Assembly (NCBI GenBank): GCA_050485385.1
Contig: JBJHBG010000056.1
Span: 1 to 31,259 of the forward strand
Length of the DNA stretch: 31,259 bases
From: RECO01 sp050485385
Lineage (GTDB): Bacteria > Pseudomonadota > Alphaproteobacteria > Geminicoccales > Geminicoccaceae
Direction of reading: 5' to 3'
A program made the position numbers and the translations under genes. Numbering within the stretch: the stretch's first letter is position 1; every line of letters starts with the position of its first letter. The notes beneath the pieces are model-generated. The model made no database searches, was not told where the DNA came from, and saw only the letters and a program-made list of their open reading frames with translations. Positions 14,909-23,685 of this stretch are shown here, piece by piece.

Positions 14909-16180
14909 ATGCACGCGACCGCCGCCCAGCCCCAGCCGCGCCCGCATCCGGGGATCGGCTTCAACGAGTTCGTCGCCCTGATTGCCGGGCTGATGGCGGT
15001 CAACGCCATGTCGATCGACGTCATGCTGCCGGGCCTGCCGGCCATCGGGGCGGCCCTCGACGTCGCCGAGCCCAACCACCGCCAGCTCGTCATCGGCAGC
15101 TATCTGGTCGCCTTCGCCGGCGCGCAGCTCGTCTACGGCCCCCTCGCCGACCGCTTCGGCCGCCGCGCCATCCTCGCCTGGGGGCTCGGCCTCTACGTCC
15201 TGGCCTCGCTCGCCGCCGCGTTGGCCTGGAGCTTCGAAGCGCTCCTCGTCGCTCGGTTCGTCCAGGGCCTCGGCGCGGCGGCCACCCGCGTGATCGCCAT
15301 CGCCCTTGCCCGCGACTGCTACGGCGGGCGCGAGATGGGGCGGGTGATGTCCTTGGCGATGATGGTGTTCATGGTGGTGCCGATCCTGGCACCGTCGATC
15401 GGCCAGGTCGTCCTGTTCGTGGCCCCTTGGCGGTGGATTTTCGGCCTTCTGCTCGCGGCCGGGACCGTGCTCTTGGTCTGGGTCGTGGCGCGGCTGCCGG
15501 AGACGCTGCCGCCCGAGCGCCGCCGGTCGCTCGCGCCCCGTGCCATCGCCGGCGCCTTCGGGCTCACGCTGACGACGCGCGTGGCGGCCGGCTACATGCT
15601 GGCGCAGGGCCTCACCTTCGGCGCGCTGTTCGGCTTCGTCATCTCGGCGCAGCAGGTCATGCAGGACGTCTACGGCGTGGGCGAGTGGTTCACCGTGCTC
15701 TTCGCCGTCGTCGCCCTGGCGCTCACCGCCGCCTCGTTCCTCAACGCCCGCTACGTCGTGCAGGTGGGCCTGCGCCGGCTCGCGCACGGCGCCCTGGTCG
15801 GCCTCCTCGTCGTCAGCGTGGGGCACCTTGCGTTGGCCCTGGTCGACGCGACGCCGCTCGTCGTGTTCGTCGCCATGCAGGCGGCCACCCTGTTCCTCTT
15901 CGGCTTCGTCGCTCCCAACCTCAATGCCATGGCGATGGAGCCCTTGGGCCACGTCGCGGGCACGGCCTCGGCCATGATCGGCATGGTGCAGACGCTCCTG
16001 GGCGCGGTCCTCGGGACCGCCATCGGTCAAGCCTTCGACGGCACCGTCGTACCCCTGGTGCTGGGCTATCTCCTGTGCAGTGCGGCGGCACTCGCCGTCG
16101 TCGTCTGGACCGAGCGCGGGCGGTTGTTCCAGCCGCAGCAGACGGCTCAGCCCGTGGGCGCCGAGCGGTCCTTGACGTAG
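14909..16180 (+). CDS. Bcr/CflA-type multidrug efflux MFS transporter
   Basis: 423 residues, about twelve transmembrane helices. It begins MHATAAQPQPRPHPGIGFNE, then has the Bcr/CflA signature SIDVMLPGLPAIGAAL (about 35-50), the MFS loop motif YGPLADRFGRRAIL (about 76-89) and the antiporter-type motif after helix 4-5 (ARFVQGLGAAATRVIAIALARD, VVPILAPSIGQVV). These mark a drug/proton antiporter of the 12-helix DHA1 group, relatives of which export bicyclomycin, chloramphenicol or sulfonamides; the actual substrate is unknown. ATG 14909 has GGAGG three bases upstream, a short spacing but the only good site. The last 34 bp overlap the convergent phaC 3' end. Confidence 0.86.
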   Translation: MHATAAQPQPRPHPGIGFNEFVALIAGLMAVNAMSIDVMLPGLPAIGAALDVAEPNHRQLVIGSYLVAFAGAQLVYGPLADRFGRRAILAWGLGLYVLASLAAALAWSFEALLVARFVQGLGAAATRVIAIALARDCYGGREMGRVMSLAMMVFMVVPILAPSIGQVVLFVAPWRWIFGLLLAAGTVLLVWVVARLPETLPPERRRSLAPRAIAGAFGLTLTTRVAAGYMLAQGLTFGALFGFVISAQQVMQDVYGVGEWFTVLFAVVALALTAASFLNARYVVQVGLRRLAHGALVGLLVVSVGHLALALVDATPLVVFVAMQAATLFLFGFVAPNLNAMAMEPLGHVAGTASAMIGMVQTLLGAVLGTAIGQAFDGTVVPLVLGYLLCSAAALAVVVWTERGRLFQPQQTAQPVGAERSLT

Positions 16181-17970
16181 GCGCCCGGCGCATCGGCCAG
16201 GGGCTCGAGCTTGCCCTTGGCCGGGTCACGCGCCGGCACCATCGGCCCGCTGTGGCGTGCCAGCCAATCCCGCCAGTCGGGCCACCACGAGCCCTCGTGG
16301 TGGGTCGCCCCCTCCAGCCAGGCATCGGGTTCGGCCGGCGCCGGCCCGTCGTTGGTCCAGTAGCCGTATTTCGGCCGGCCGGCGGGCGGGTTCATCACGC
16401 CGGCGATGTGCCCGGAGCCGGCGAGCACGAAGCGCACCGGCCCCTGGAATTGCTGGGTGACCGGATAGCACGAGCGCCAGGGCGCGATGTGGTCCTCGAC
16501 CGTGGCCAGCGCGTAGGTCGGCGTGCGCACCCGCCGGGTGTCGACCGGCGTGCCCAGCACCTCCATCGTGTTCGGCCGGGCGAAGGCGTTGCCGAGATAG
16601 AAGCCGCGCAGGTAGTCCGAGAGCATCGCCGCCGGCAGCCGGGTCGCGTCGGCGTTCCAGTACAACAGGTCGAACGGCTGCGGATCCTTGCCCATCAGGT
16701 AGTTGTTGACGAAGAACGACCAGATCAGGTCGTTCTCGCGCAACAGCGAGAACATGTTGGCCATGTGCCGGCCATCGAGGAAGCCGGTGGCCTTGGTGTG
16801 CGCCTCCATCGAGGCGAGGTTCTCGTCGTCGACGAAGACGCCGATGTCGCCCACGTCGGTGAAGTCGAACAGGGTGACCATGAAGGTGGCGCTCTTGACG
16901 CGCTCGTCCTTGCGTGCCGCCATGTGGGCGAGGCCGGCGGCGGCCAGGATGCCGCCGATGCAGTAGTTCAGCATGCTCACCTCGCGCACGCCGATGGTGC
17001 GTTCGATGGCGTCGATGGCGGCGAGCGGACCCTCCTTCAGGTAGTCCTCGAAACGCTTGTGGGCCAGTTCTCCGGTCGGATTACGCCAGGAAATCATGAA
17101 GACGGTGAACCCCTGGTCGACCGCCCATTTGACGAAGCTGTTCCGGGGTTGCAGGTCGAGAATGTAGAACTTGTTGATCCAGGCCGGCACCATGAGCAGC
17201 GGCCGCTCATGGACCTGCTCGGTGCTCGGCGCGTACTGGATCAGCTCGATCAGGTCGTTGCGGAAGACGACCTTGCCGGGACTGACGGCGACGTTCTCGC
17301 CGAGGGTGAACGCCTTGTCGTCGGTCATGCGGATGCGCAGGTGGCCGTCGCCGCGCTCCAGGTCGTCGACGAAGCGCTCCAGCCCCTCGACGACGCTCCG
17401 GCCCTCGGTTTCCTGCGCCCGCCTGAGCACCTCGGGATTGGTCATCGGGAAGTTGGTCGGTGCCAAGGCGCTCAGATATTGCCGGGTGTAGAAGCGCAGC
17501 CGCCGCCGTGCTTGGGGATCGAGGTCCTTGGCCTCGTCCACCATGTGCATCATCCAGTTCGAGAACAGGAAGTAGCTCTGCTGGAGATAGGCGAAGGTCG
17601 GGTCCTCCGCCCAGGCCTTGTCCTTGAAGCGGCGATCGCCCGGCGGCGGCTGGAACAGGGGCTCCAGCCGGCCGTGGCGCTGGGCTTCGATCACCTTGTG
17701 CCAGAGGGCGAAGCTGTCGCGCCAGAAGCTGGCCTGGGCCTCGGCGACCCTGAGGGGATCGGTCAGGAGGTCCATGCCGAACTGGCGGAAGGTGCGGCCC
17801 ACCACCTCGGCGTCGACCAGCGAAAAGCTGGCACCGGCCAACTCGTCGAGCTTGTGCATGAACGCCTTGCCGAGCAGGGCCGTGGCACGCTCGTTGAGCT
17901 GCACCAGTCGCTGCAGGCGTTCGTCCGCGTCGCCGGTTGCCGTCGGCTCTTCCGTTCGTTGCGTCGTCAC
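16147..17970 (-). CDS. phaC: Class I poly(R)-hydroxyalkanoate synthase
   Basis: 607 residues, the class I length. It has the N-terminal PhaC domain (about 70-240, with YLxxALxPTNFPMTNPEVL at 165-182), then VPAWINKFYILDLQP (261-275) and FMISWRNP (291-298). The lipase-like box is LNYCIGG with nucleophile Cys337, followed by the WNAD and YLGN motifs, EDHIAPW with Asp493 and GSGHIAGVMNPP with His521. It polymerises 3-hydroxyacyl-CoA into PHA granules. The residue two before Cys337 is Asn335, where the common box has Gly. The start is GTG 17970 with GGGAGG 7 bases upstream. No phaA, phaB, phasin or phaR lies nearby. Divergent from the sulfolipid operon, convergent and overlapping with the drug exporter. 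Confidence 0.93.
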   Translation of the reverse strand: MTTQRTEEPTATGDADERLQRLVQLNERATALLGKAFMHKLDELAGASFSLVDAEVVGRTFRQFGMDLLTDPLRVAEAQASFWRDSFALWHKVIEAQRHGRLEPLFQPPPGDRRFKDKAWAEDPTFAYLQQSYFLFSNWMMHMVDEAKDLDPQARRRLRFYTRQYLSALAPTNFPMTNPEVLRRAQETEGRSVVEGLERFVDDLERGDGHLRIRMTDDKAFTLGENVAVSPGKVVFRNDLIELIQYAPSTEQVHERPLLMVPAWINKFYILDLQPRNSFVKWAVDQGFTVFMISWRNPTGELAHKRFEDYLKEGPLAAIDAIERTIGVREVSMLNYCIGGILAAAGLAHMAARKDERVKSATFMVTLFDFTDVGDIGVFVDDENLASMEAHTKATGFLDGRHMANMFSLLRENDLIWSFFVNNYLMGKDPQPFDLLYWNADATRLPAAMLSDYLRGFYLGNAFARPNTMEVLGTPVDTRRVRTPTYALATVEDHIAPWRSCYPVTQQFQGPVRFVLAGSGHIAGVMNPPAGRPKYGYWTNDGPAPAEPDAWLEGATHHEGSWWPDWRDWLARHSGPMVPARDPAKGKLEPLADAPGAYVKDRSAPTG

Positions 17971-18145
17971 GCCAGCACCTCCCGAGGTTCATCCCCACGG
18001 ACCAAAGCGTCGCCATCGATGCAACCGCCACTTTGCGCCCGCACCATCGACGACCCATGATTGTCACGGAGTTGTCGCCGCCGCGACTTACGGTAATGTT
18101 GCGGTTGCGAGGCGGGTTCGTGGCCGGCAAGCGTGGAGAAGCGAG
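17971..18145. promoter_or_regulatory. Divergent control region between phaC and the sulfolipid operon
   Basis: 175 bp. For sqdB the best promoter guess on the plus strand is TTGTCG (18072-18077), 16 bases, TAATGT (18094-18099); an overlapping inverted repeat GTCGC-CGCC-GCGAC sits at 18074-18087. The match to consensus is modest. The phaC ribosome site GGGAGG lies at the left edge on the minus strand; no phaC promoter was identified. Confidence 0.3.
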
Positions 18146-19366
18146 ATGCGCATTGCAGTGCTCGGAGGTGACGGGTTCGTCGGCTGGCCGACGGCGTTGC
18201 ACCTCTCCGCCAGGGGGCACGACGTGGTGATCGTCGACAGCCTCGTCCGCCGGCAGGTCGATGGCGAACTCGACGTGCAGTCGCTGACGCCGATCACCAG
18301 CCCGAAAGAGCGGCGCGACGCCTGGGCCGAGGTGTCGGGCCGGCACATCCATCTGGAGCGGATCGACATCGCCGACGAGTACGGCGAGCTGAGGGCGTGG
18401 CTCGCCGACTTCCGGCCGGAGGCGATGGTGCATCTCGCCGAACAGCGAGCCGCGCCCTACTCGATGAAGTCGCCCAAGCACAAGCGCTACACCGTCGACA
18501 ACAACGTCAACGCCACCCACAACCTGCTCTGCGCGCTGGTCGAACTGGGGCTCGACACGCACTTGGTGCATCTCGGCACGATGGGCGTTTACGGCTATTC
18601 CACCGTCGGCGCGCCGATCCCAGAAGGTTACCAGCCGATCAAGATCGACCTGCCGAGCGGCGAGACGGCCGAGCAGGAGATCCTCTACCCGGCAAATCCG
18701 GGTTCCATCTACCACATGACCAAGTGCCTCGATCAGATCCTCTTCGCCTACTATGCGAAGAACGACGGGCTGCGCATCACCGACCTGCATCAGAGCATCG
18801 TCTGGGGGACCAACACGCCCGAGACGCTGGCGGACGAACGGCTGGTCAACCGCTTCGACTACGACGGCGACTACGGCACCGTGCTCAACCGCTTGTTGAT
18901 TCAGGCGGCCATCGGCCATCCGCTCACCGTCCACGGCACCGGCGGCCAGACCCGCGCATTCATCCATATCAAGGACAGCGTGCGCTGCATCGAACTGGCG
19001 ATCCAGAACCCGCCCGAGGCCGGCGACCGGGTGAAGATCTTCAACCAGATGACCGAAACGCACCGGGTGCGCGACCTCGCCGAGCTGATCGCCGGCATGA
19101 CCGGGGCGATGATTGCCCACGTCACCAACCCACGCAAGGAAGCCGCCGAGAACGACCTCGTGGTGAGGAACGACCAGTTCCTGGCGCTCGGCTTGGAGCC
19201 GACGACCCTCAGCGAGGGACTGCTGGCGGAGGTCGTCGACGTGGCGCGGCGCTACGGCCACCGGGTCGACCCCAGGCACATTCCCTGCGTTTCGGCCTGG
19301 ACCGACGAGATCGCCCGCCGGCTGGAGGCGGAACGCCGGCCGCATCTGGTTCGCGCCGTGAGCTGA
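18146..19366 (+). CDS. sqdB: UDP-sulfoquinovose synthase
   Basis: 406 residues, an extended short-chain dehydrogenase. NAD-binding is through VLGGDGFVG (5-13); the active site has Thr145 in LGTMGVYG and Tyr189-xxx-Lys193 in YHMTK. Family-specific stretches are RRQVDGELDVQSLTPI (35-50), EQRAAPYSMKSPKHKRYTVDNN (99-120), PANPGSIYHMTKCLDQILF (182-200) and DLHQSIVWGT. The enzyme converts UDP-glucose plus sulfite to UDP-sulfoquinovose, the head-group donor for the sulfolipid SQDG. ATG 18146 has GGAG 9 bases upstream. It is the first gene of a tight three-gene operon. I am confident because these motifs belong to SQD1/SqdB and not to generic epimerases. Confidence 0.94.
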   Translation: MRIAVLGGDGFVGWPTALHLSARGHDVVIVDSLVRRQVDGELDVQSLTPITSPKERRDAWAEVSGRHIHLERIDIADEYGELRAWLADFRPEAMVHLAEQRAAPYSMKSPKHKRYTVDNNVNATHNLLCALVELGLDTHLVHLGTMGVYGYSTVGAPIPEGYQPIKIDLPSGETAEQEILYPANPGSIYHMTKCLDQILFAYYAKNDGLRITDLHQSIVWGTNTPETLADERLVNRFDYDGDYGTVLNRLLIQAAIGHPLTVHGTGGQTRAFIHIKDSVRCIELAIQNPPEAGDRVKIFNQMTETHRVRDLAELIAGMTGAMIAHVTNPRKEAAENDLVVRNDQFLALGLEPTTLSEGLLAEVVDVARRYGHRVDPRHIPCVSAWTDEIARRLEAERRPHLVRAVS

Positions 19367-19369
19367 GCC

Positions 19370-20155
19370 GTGTTCGCGTTCGCCACGCTGGTGACGAACG
19401 CGGACTACGCCCTCGGTGCCGCGGTCCTCGCCCGATCGCTCGCCCTGACGGGCACGGAAGCCCCGCTGCTCGTCTTGGCGCCGCCGGACGTGCCGGGGCT
19501 CGATCGGCTGGAAGGGCTGGGTGCTCGGGTGGTGGACCTGCTGCCGCTGCCCGTCTCCGATGCGTTCCGGACACGGCACGAGCGGGCCGCGCAACATGCG
19601 GCGGCGCCCTTCACCAAGGGCGACAAGCCGGCCTTCCACGACCCGCTCGACAACTTCTCGAAGCTCCGCCTGTGGCAGCTCGATGCCTACCGCCGCATCG
19701 TCTTCCTCGATGCCGACACCGTCGTCGTCCGGCCGATCGACAAGCTGTTCGGCTATCCCGAGTTCTCGGCGGCACCGAATCTCTACGAGACCCTGGCCGA
19801 CATGCACCGGCTGAACTCCGGCGTCTTCGTCGCCGAGCCTGCGGCCGGACGGTTCGAGGCGATGTGCATCGCACTCGATGCCCCGGACGCCTTCTGGCGC
19901 CGGACCGATCAGACCTTTCTCGAGACCCGGTTCCCCGATTGGCATGGCCTGCCCTATACATACAACTGTCTGCAATACGTCTACTTCAACCTGCCGGACC
20001 TCTGGCACTGGCCGGCGATCAAGGTGGTGCACTACCAGTACGAGAAGCCCTGGGATCCGACGCATCCGAAGCGCGACCGCCTCGGGCCGCTGATCGATCT
20101 CTGGTGGCGGCTGCACGACGGCGGCCGCCCGCCGGACGCGCTGCCGGTGCGCTGA
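19370..20155 (+). CDS. sqdD: Glycogenin-like GT8 glycosyltransferase, SqdD homolog
   Basis: 261 residues, glycosyltransferase family 8 fold. It begins FAFATLVTNADYALGAAVLARSL (3-23), has KLRLWQLDAYRRIVFLDADTVVV with the metal-binding D114-A-D116, then LNSGVFV (148-154) and VVHYQYEKPWDP near the end, where the metal-binding His lies. In Rhodobacter sphaeroides SqdD is a glycogenin-like transferase encoded between sqdB and sqdC, and gene order here is the same. The proposed job is moving sulfoquinovose from UDP-sulfoquinovose to an acceptor. The start is GTG 19370, 3 bp after the sqdB stop, with no separate ribosome site beyond the GTGAGC region, suggesting translational coupling. The symbol rests on position plus family and not on a direct alignment. 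Confidence 0.82.
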   Translation: MFAFATLVTNADYALGAAVLARSLALTGTEAPLLVLAPPDVPGLDRLEGLGARVVDLLPLPVSDAFRTRHERAAQHAAAPFTKGDKPAFHDPLDNFSKLRLWQLDAYRRIVFLDADTVVVRPIDKLFGYPEFSAAPNLYETLADMHRLNSGVFVAEPAAGRFEAMCIALDAPDAFWRRTDQTFLETRFPDWHGLPYTYNCLQYVYFNLPDLWHWPAIKVVHYQYEKPWDPTHPKRDRLGPLIDLWWRLHDGGRPPDALPVR

Positions 20156-20156
20156 G

Positions 20157-21032
20157 GTGCGCATAGCCCTCACCGGGGCCACGGGTTATGTCGGTCGCTT
20201 CGTTGCCGCCGAACTCCAGGCCCGCGGCCACGAGCTGGTCGCTTGGCGTCGGCCCTCGAGCGACACAACCGGTTTCGCTGCCCCCATCCGGTGGATCGAG
20301 GGCGGGCTCGACCGGGCGGCGAGCTTCGACGCCCTCCTCGCCCACGCCGACGCGCTGGTGCACGCGGCCTTCGACCACGTGCCCGGGCGATACCGGGGCG
20401 GCGAGGGCGACGACGTGCAGGGCTTCCTGCGCACCAACCTTTTGGGTTCGCTCGCCCTGGTCGAGCGGGCACGGGCGCTCGGTGTCGGCCGCGTGGTGTT
20501 CGTCTCGAGTAGGGCGGTCTACGGCGAGCGGCTGCGCGGCCGGCCGCTCGACGAGGACCATCCCTTGCAGCCCAGCACGCATTACGGCGCCTACAAGGCG
20601 GCGGTGGAACTGGTCCTGCGCGGCCATGGCAAGGCCGACGGCTGGCCGGTCTCGGCACTCCGGGCGACCGGCGTGTTCGGCCTCGCCCATCGCCCCGAGC
20701 GCTCGAAGTGGGCGGATCTCGTCGCCGCTTGCCGCGCCGACACGCCCGTGCCCGCGCGCGGCGGCACCGAAATCTGGGGGCCGGACCTCGCCCGCGCCGT
20801 GCACCTGCTGCTCACGGCGCCGGGCGAGGCCGTCGCCGGCGAGGCGTTCAACGCCGCCGACGTCTACGTCACGCACCGGGCCTTGACGCGGCTGCTCGGC
20901 GCACCCTTGGCACCGCCGAGCCCGGGCCCGGCGGGTCTGATGGCGACCGGCAAACTGCAGGCGCTCGGCTGGCGGCCGACAGGCTGGCGCGCCGTCGTCG
21001 CCACCGTCGAGGCGTTGACGGATCGCCGTTGA
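20157..21032 (+). CDS. sqdC: NAD-dependent epimerase/reductase, SqdC homolog
   Basis: 291 residues, an extended short-chain dehydrogenase. The Rossmann motif is TGATGYVG (6-13), then VVFVSSRAVYGE (113-124) and the catalytic Tyr143-xxx-Lys147 in YGAYK. In R. sphaeroides loss of sqdC leads to accumulation of sulfoquinovosyl-dihydroxyacetone, which suggested that SqdC acts as a reductase late in sulfolipid synthesis. The present gene is third in the same order. The start is GTG 20157, one base after the sqdD stop, so it depends on coupling. Without the operon this protein would only be called a NAD-dependent epimerase, so the name relies on context. A GC-rich hairpin follows the gene. Confidence 0.75.
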   Translation: MRIALTGATGYVGRFVAAELQARGHELVAWRRPSSDTTGFAAPIRWIEGGLDRAASFDALLAHADALVHAAFDHVPGRYRGGEGDDVQGFLRTNLLGSLALVERARALGVGRVVFVSSRAVYGERLRGRPLDEDHPLQPSTHYGAYKAAVELVLRGHGKADGWPVSALRATGVFGLAHRPERSKWADLVAACRADTPVPARGGTEIWGPDLARAVHLLLTAPGEAVAGEAFNAADVYVTHRALTRLLGAPLAPPSPGPAGLMATGKLQALGWRPTGWRAVVATVEALTDRR

Positions 21033-21043
21033 AGGTCTCGGCA

Positions 21044-21070
21044 AGGTCGGGGGCTTGTGGCCCCCGGCTT
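21044..21070. terminator. Bidirectional GC-rich hairpin between sqdC and the dpp operon end
   Basis: CGGGGGC (21048-21054), loop TTGTG, GCCCCCG (21060-21066) is a perfect 7-bp stem that extends outward with a wobble and further pairs to about 21044-21070. It sits in the 48-bp gap between two convergent operons. No clear run of T follows on either strand, so it is a probable but not classical terminator. Confidence 0.5.
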
Positions 21071-21080
21071 GGTCCTTCCT

Positions 21081-21880
<800 letters not shown>

Positions 21881-21884
<4 letters not shown>

Positions 21885-22753
21885 GGCAGCGCGCCCGCAT
21901 AGGCGGTCGGGCCCTCGAGCCAAGCCGGATCGCGCGTCGGCACCCGGAGGGTCGGACGCGGCGCGTCGAGCCTCGGCAGGCTCTCGACCAGGGCTTGCGT
22001 GTAGGGGTGCTCGGCGGCGTAGAGGTTCTTCGCCGGCAGCTCTTCCATGATGCGGCCGGCGTACATCACCAGCACGCGGTCGCAGAAGCCGGCGACGAGG
22101 TTGAGGTCGTGGCTGATGAACATCAGCCCGCAGCCGCGCTCGCTCACCAACTCGTCGAGGATGCTCAGGATCTGGGCGCGGATGGTCACGTCGAGGGCGG
22201 AGGTGGGTTCGTCGGCGATGATCAGGTCCGGCTCGGGGATCAGCATCATGGCGATCATGATGCGTTGGCCCATGCCGCCCGAGACCTCGTGCGGATAGAG
22301 GTCGAACACGCGCTTGGGGTTCCTGATGTGCACGGCCTCCAGCATCGCCAGCGCCCGCTCGTCGGCTTCGGCGCGGGCGACGTGGTGGTGGACCCGATAG
22401 GCCTCGGCGATCTGCCGACCGACCCGCATCAACGGGTTCAACGAGAACTTCGGATCCTGGAGGATCATGCTGATCCTGGCGCCGCGCAGCAGGCGCATTT
22501 TGGGCTCCGAGGCGGCCAGCAGGTCGATGCCGTCGAACGCCAGCCGCTTTGCCGTGATCTTCGCGGCGGGCGGCGTCAGCTTCAACAGCGTGCGGCCCGT
22601 CATCGACTTGCCGGAGCCGCTCTCGCCGACGATGCCGAGCTTCTCGCGGCCCATCGCGAAGGAGAGGCCGCGCACGGCGTCGACCGTGCCGCGCGGACCG
22701 GGAAAGCGGACCCAGAGGTCCTCGACATGGACGAGCGGTGCGGTCTCAGCCAT
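21881..22753 (-). CDS. dppD: Peptide ABC transporter ATP-binding protein (DppD/OppD type)
   Basis: 290 residues. Walker A GIVGESGSGKSM, Q-loop ILQDPKFSLNP, signature VSGGMGQRIMIAMML (the SGGMxQR form is typical of D subunits), Walker B LIIADEPTSALD and FISHDLNLV. The oligopeptide-type C-terminal extension HPYTQALVESLPRLD is present. ATG 22753 (MAETAPLVHVEDLW) lies inside the 3' end of dppC with an 8-bp overlap, as expected in a coupled operon. With DppF it forms the ATPase pair below the DppB-DppC channel. Confidence 0.9.
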
Positions 22754-23675
22754 GGCGCGGGTCCAGGACGTCGCGCAAGCCGTCGCCGAACAGGTTGAAG
22801 GCGAGGGAGACGAAGAGGATGGCAAGGCCGGGTATGGCGGCGAGCCACCAGGAGGTCAGCATGAACTGCCGCCCGGTCGAGAGCATCGCCCCCCATTCCG
22901 GCATCGGGGGCTGCGCGCCGAGGCCGAGGAAGCCGAGGCCGGCAGCCGTCAGGATGATGCCCGCCATGTTGAGGGTGATGCGGACGACGACCGACGAGAG
23001 GCACATGGGCATGACGTGGGCGACGATGATCCGCGCGCGCGAGGCACCGAGCAGACGGGCGGCGGCGATGTAGTCGGAACTGCGCACCGTCAGCGTCTCG
23101 GCGCGAGCGAGCCGGGCGATGGGCGGCCAGGCAGCGAGGGCGATGGCGATCACCGCGTTGCCGATGCCAGGGCCGAGGGCGGCGACGAAGGCGAGCGCCA
23201 GGATCAGCGAGGGGAAGGAGAGAAAGACGTCGACGATACGCATCAAGATGGTGTCGACCCAGCCGCCGAGATAGCCGGCGGTGGTGCCGATGACGAGGCC
23301 GATGGGAGCCGCGATCAGCGCGACGAGCCCCGCAATGTAGAGGGTGATGCGGCTGCCGTAGACGATGCGGCTGTAGATGTCGCGGCCGAGTTCGTCGGTG
23401 CCGAACCAATGCTCGCCGGAGGGCGGTTGCAGGCGCCGCGTGAGGTCCTGCTCGAACGGCCCGTGCGTGGCGAGCCAGGGAGCGAACAGGGCGACGAGGA
23501 TCAGGCACAGAAGGATGAGGAAGCCCACGAGTGCCGGCGGATTGGCGGCGAGCCGGCGCCAGCCGAGGTAGAACTGCTGCGCCCGTGCCTGGGCCGGGGA
23601 GGTCGCGACCGGGGCGGTCAGCCAAGCGCGCCAGCCGGTCGGCACCCTCGGCGGTTCGTCGCGGGTGAGGGCCAT
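22746..23675 (-). CDS. dppC: Peptide ABC transporter permease (DppC/OppC type)
   Basis: 309 residues with six predicted helices. A cytoplasmic N-terminus of about 50 residues precedes the OppC-N helix (NPPALVGFLILLCLILVALF), then HWFGTDELGRDIYSRIVYGSR and the ABC-permease coupling motif SSDYIAAARLLGASRARIIVAHVMPM. It ends GLRDVLDPRHG, typical of C subunits. ATG 23675 has GAGGAT 7 bases upstream and starts 10 bp after the dppB stop. Confidence 0.92.
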   Translation of the reverse strand: MALTRDEPPRVPTGWRAWLTAPVATSPAQARAQQFYLGWRRLAANPPALVGFLILLCLILVALFAPWLATHGPFEQDLTRRLQPPSGEHWFGTDELGRDIYSRIVYGSRITLYIAGLVALIAAPIGLVIGTTAGYLGGWVDTILMRIVDVFLSFPSLILALAFVAALGPGIGNAVIAIALAAWPPIARLARAETLTVRSSDYIAAARLLGASRARIIVAHVMPMCLSSVVVRITLNMAGIILTAAGLGFLGLGAQPPMPEWGAMLSTGRQFMLTSWWLAAIPGLAILFVSLAFNLFGDGLRDVLDPRHG

Positions 23676-23685
23676 GGTGCGATCC

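Noticed and set aside
14521..18060. 1179-codon plus-strand open frame
   Set aside because: It runs across the opposite strand of phaC and in the wrong frame of the drug exporter; composition is typical of GC-rich shadow frames and no motif is visible.
17207..20182. 991-codon minus-strand open frame
   Set aside because: It is antisense to sqdB and sqdD and out of frame with phaC, all of which have complete family motifs.
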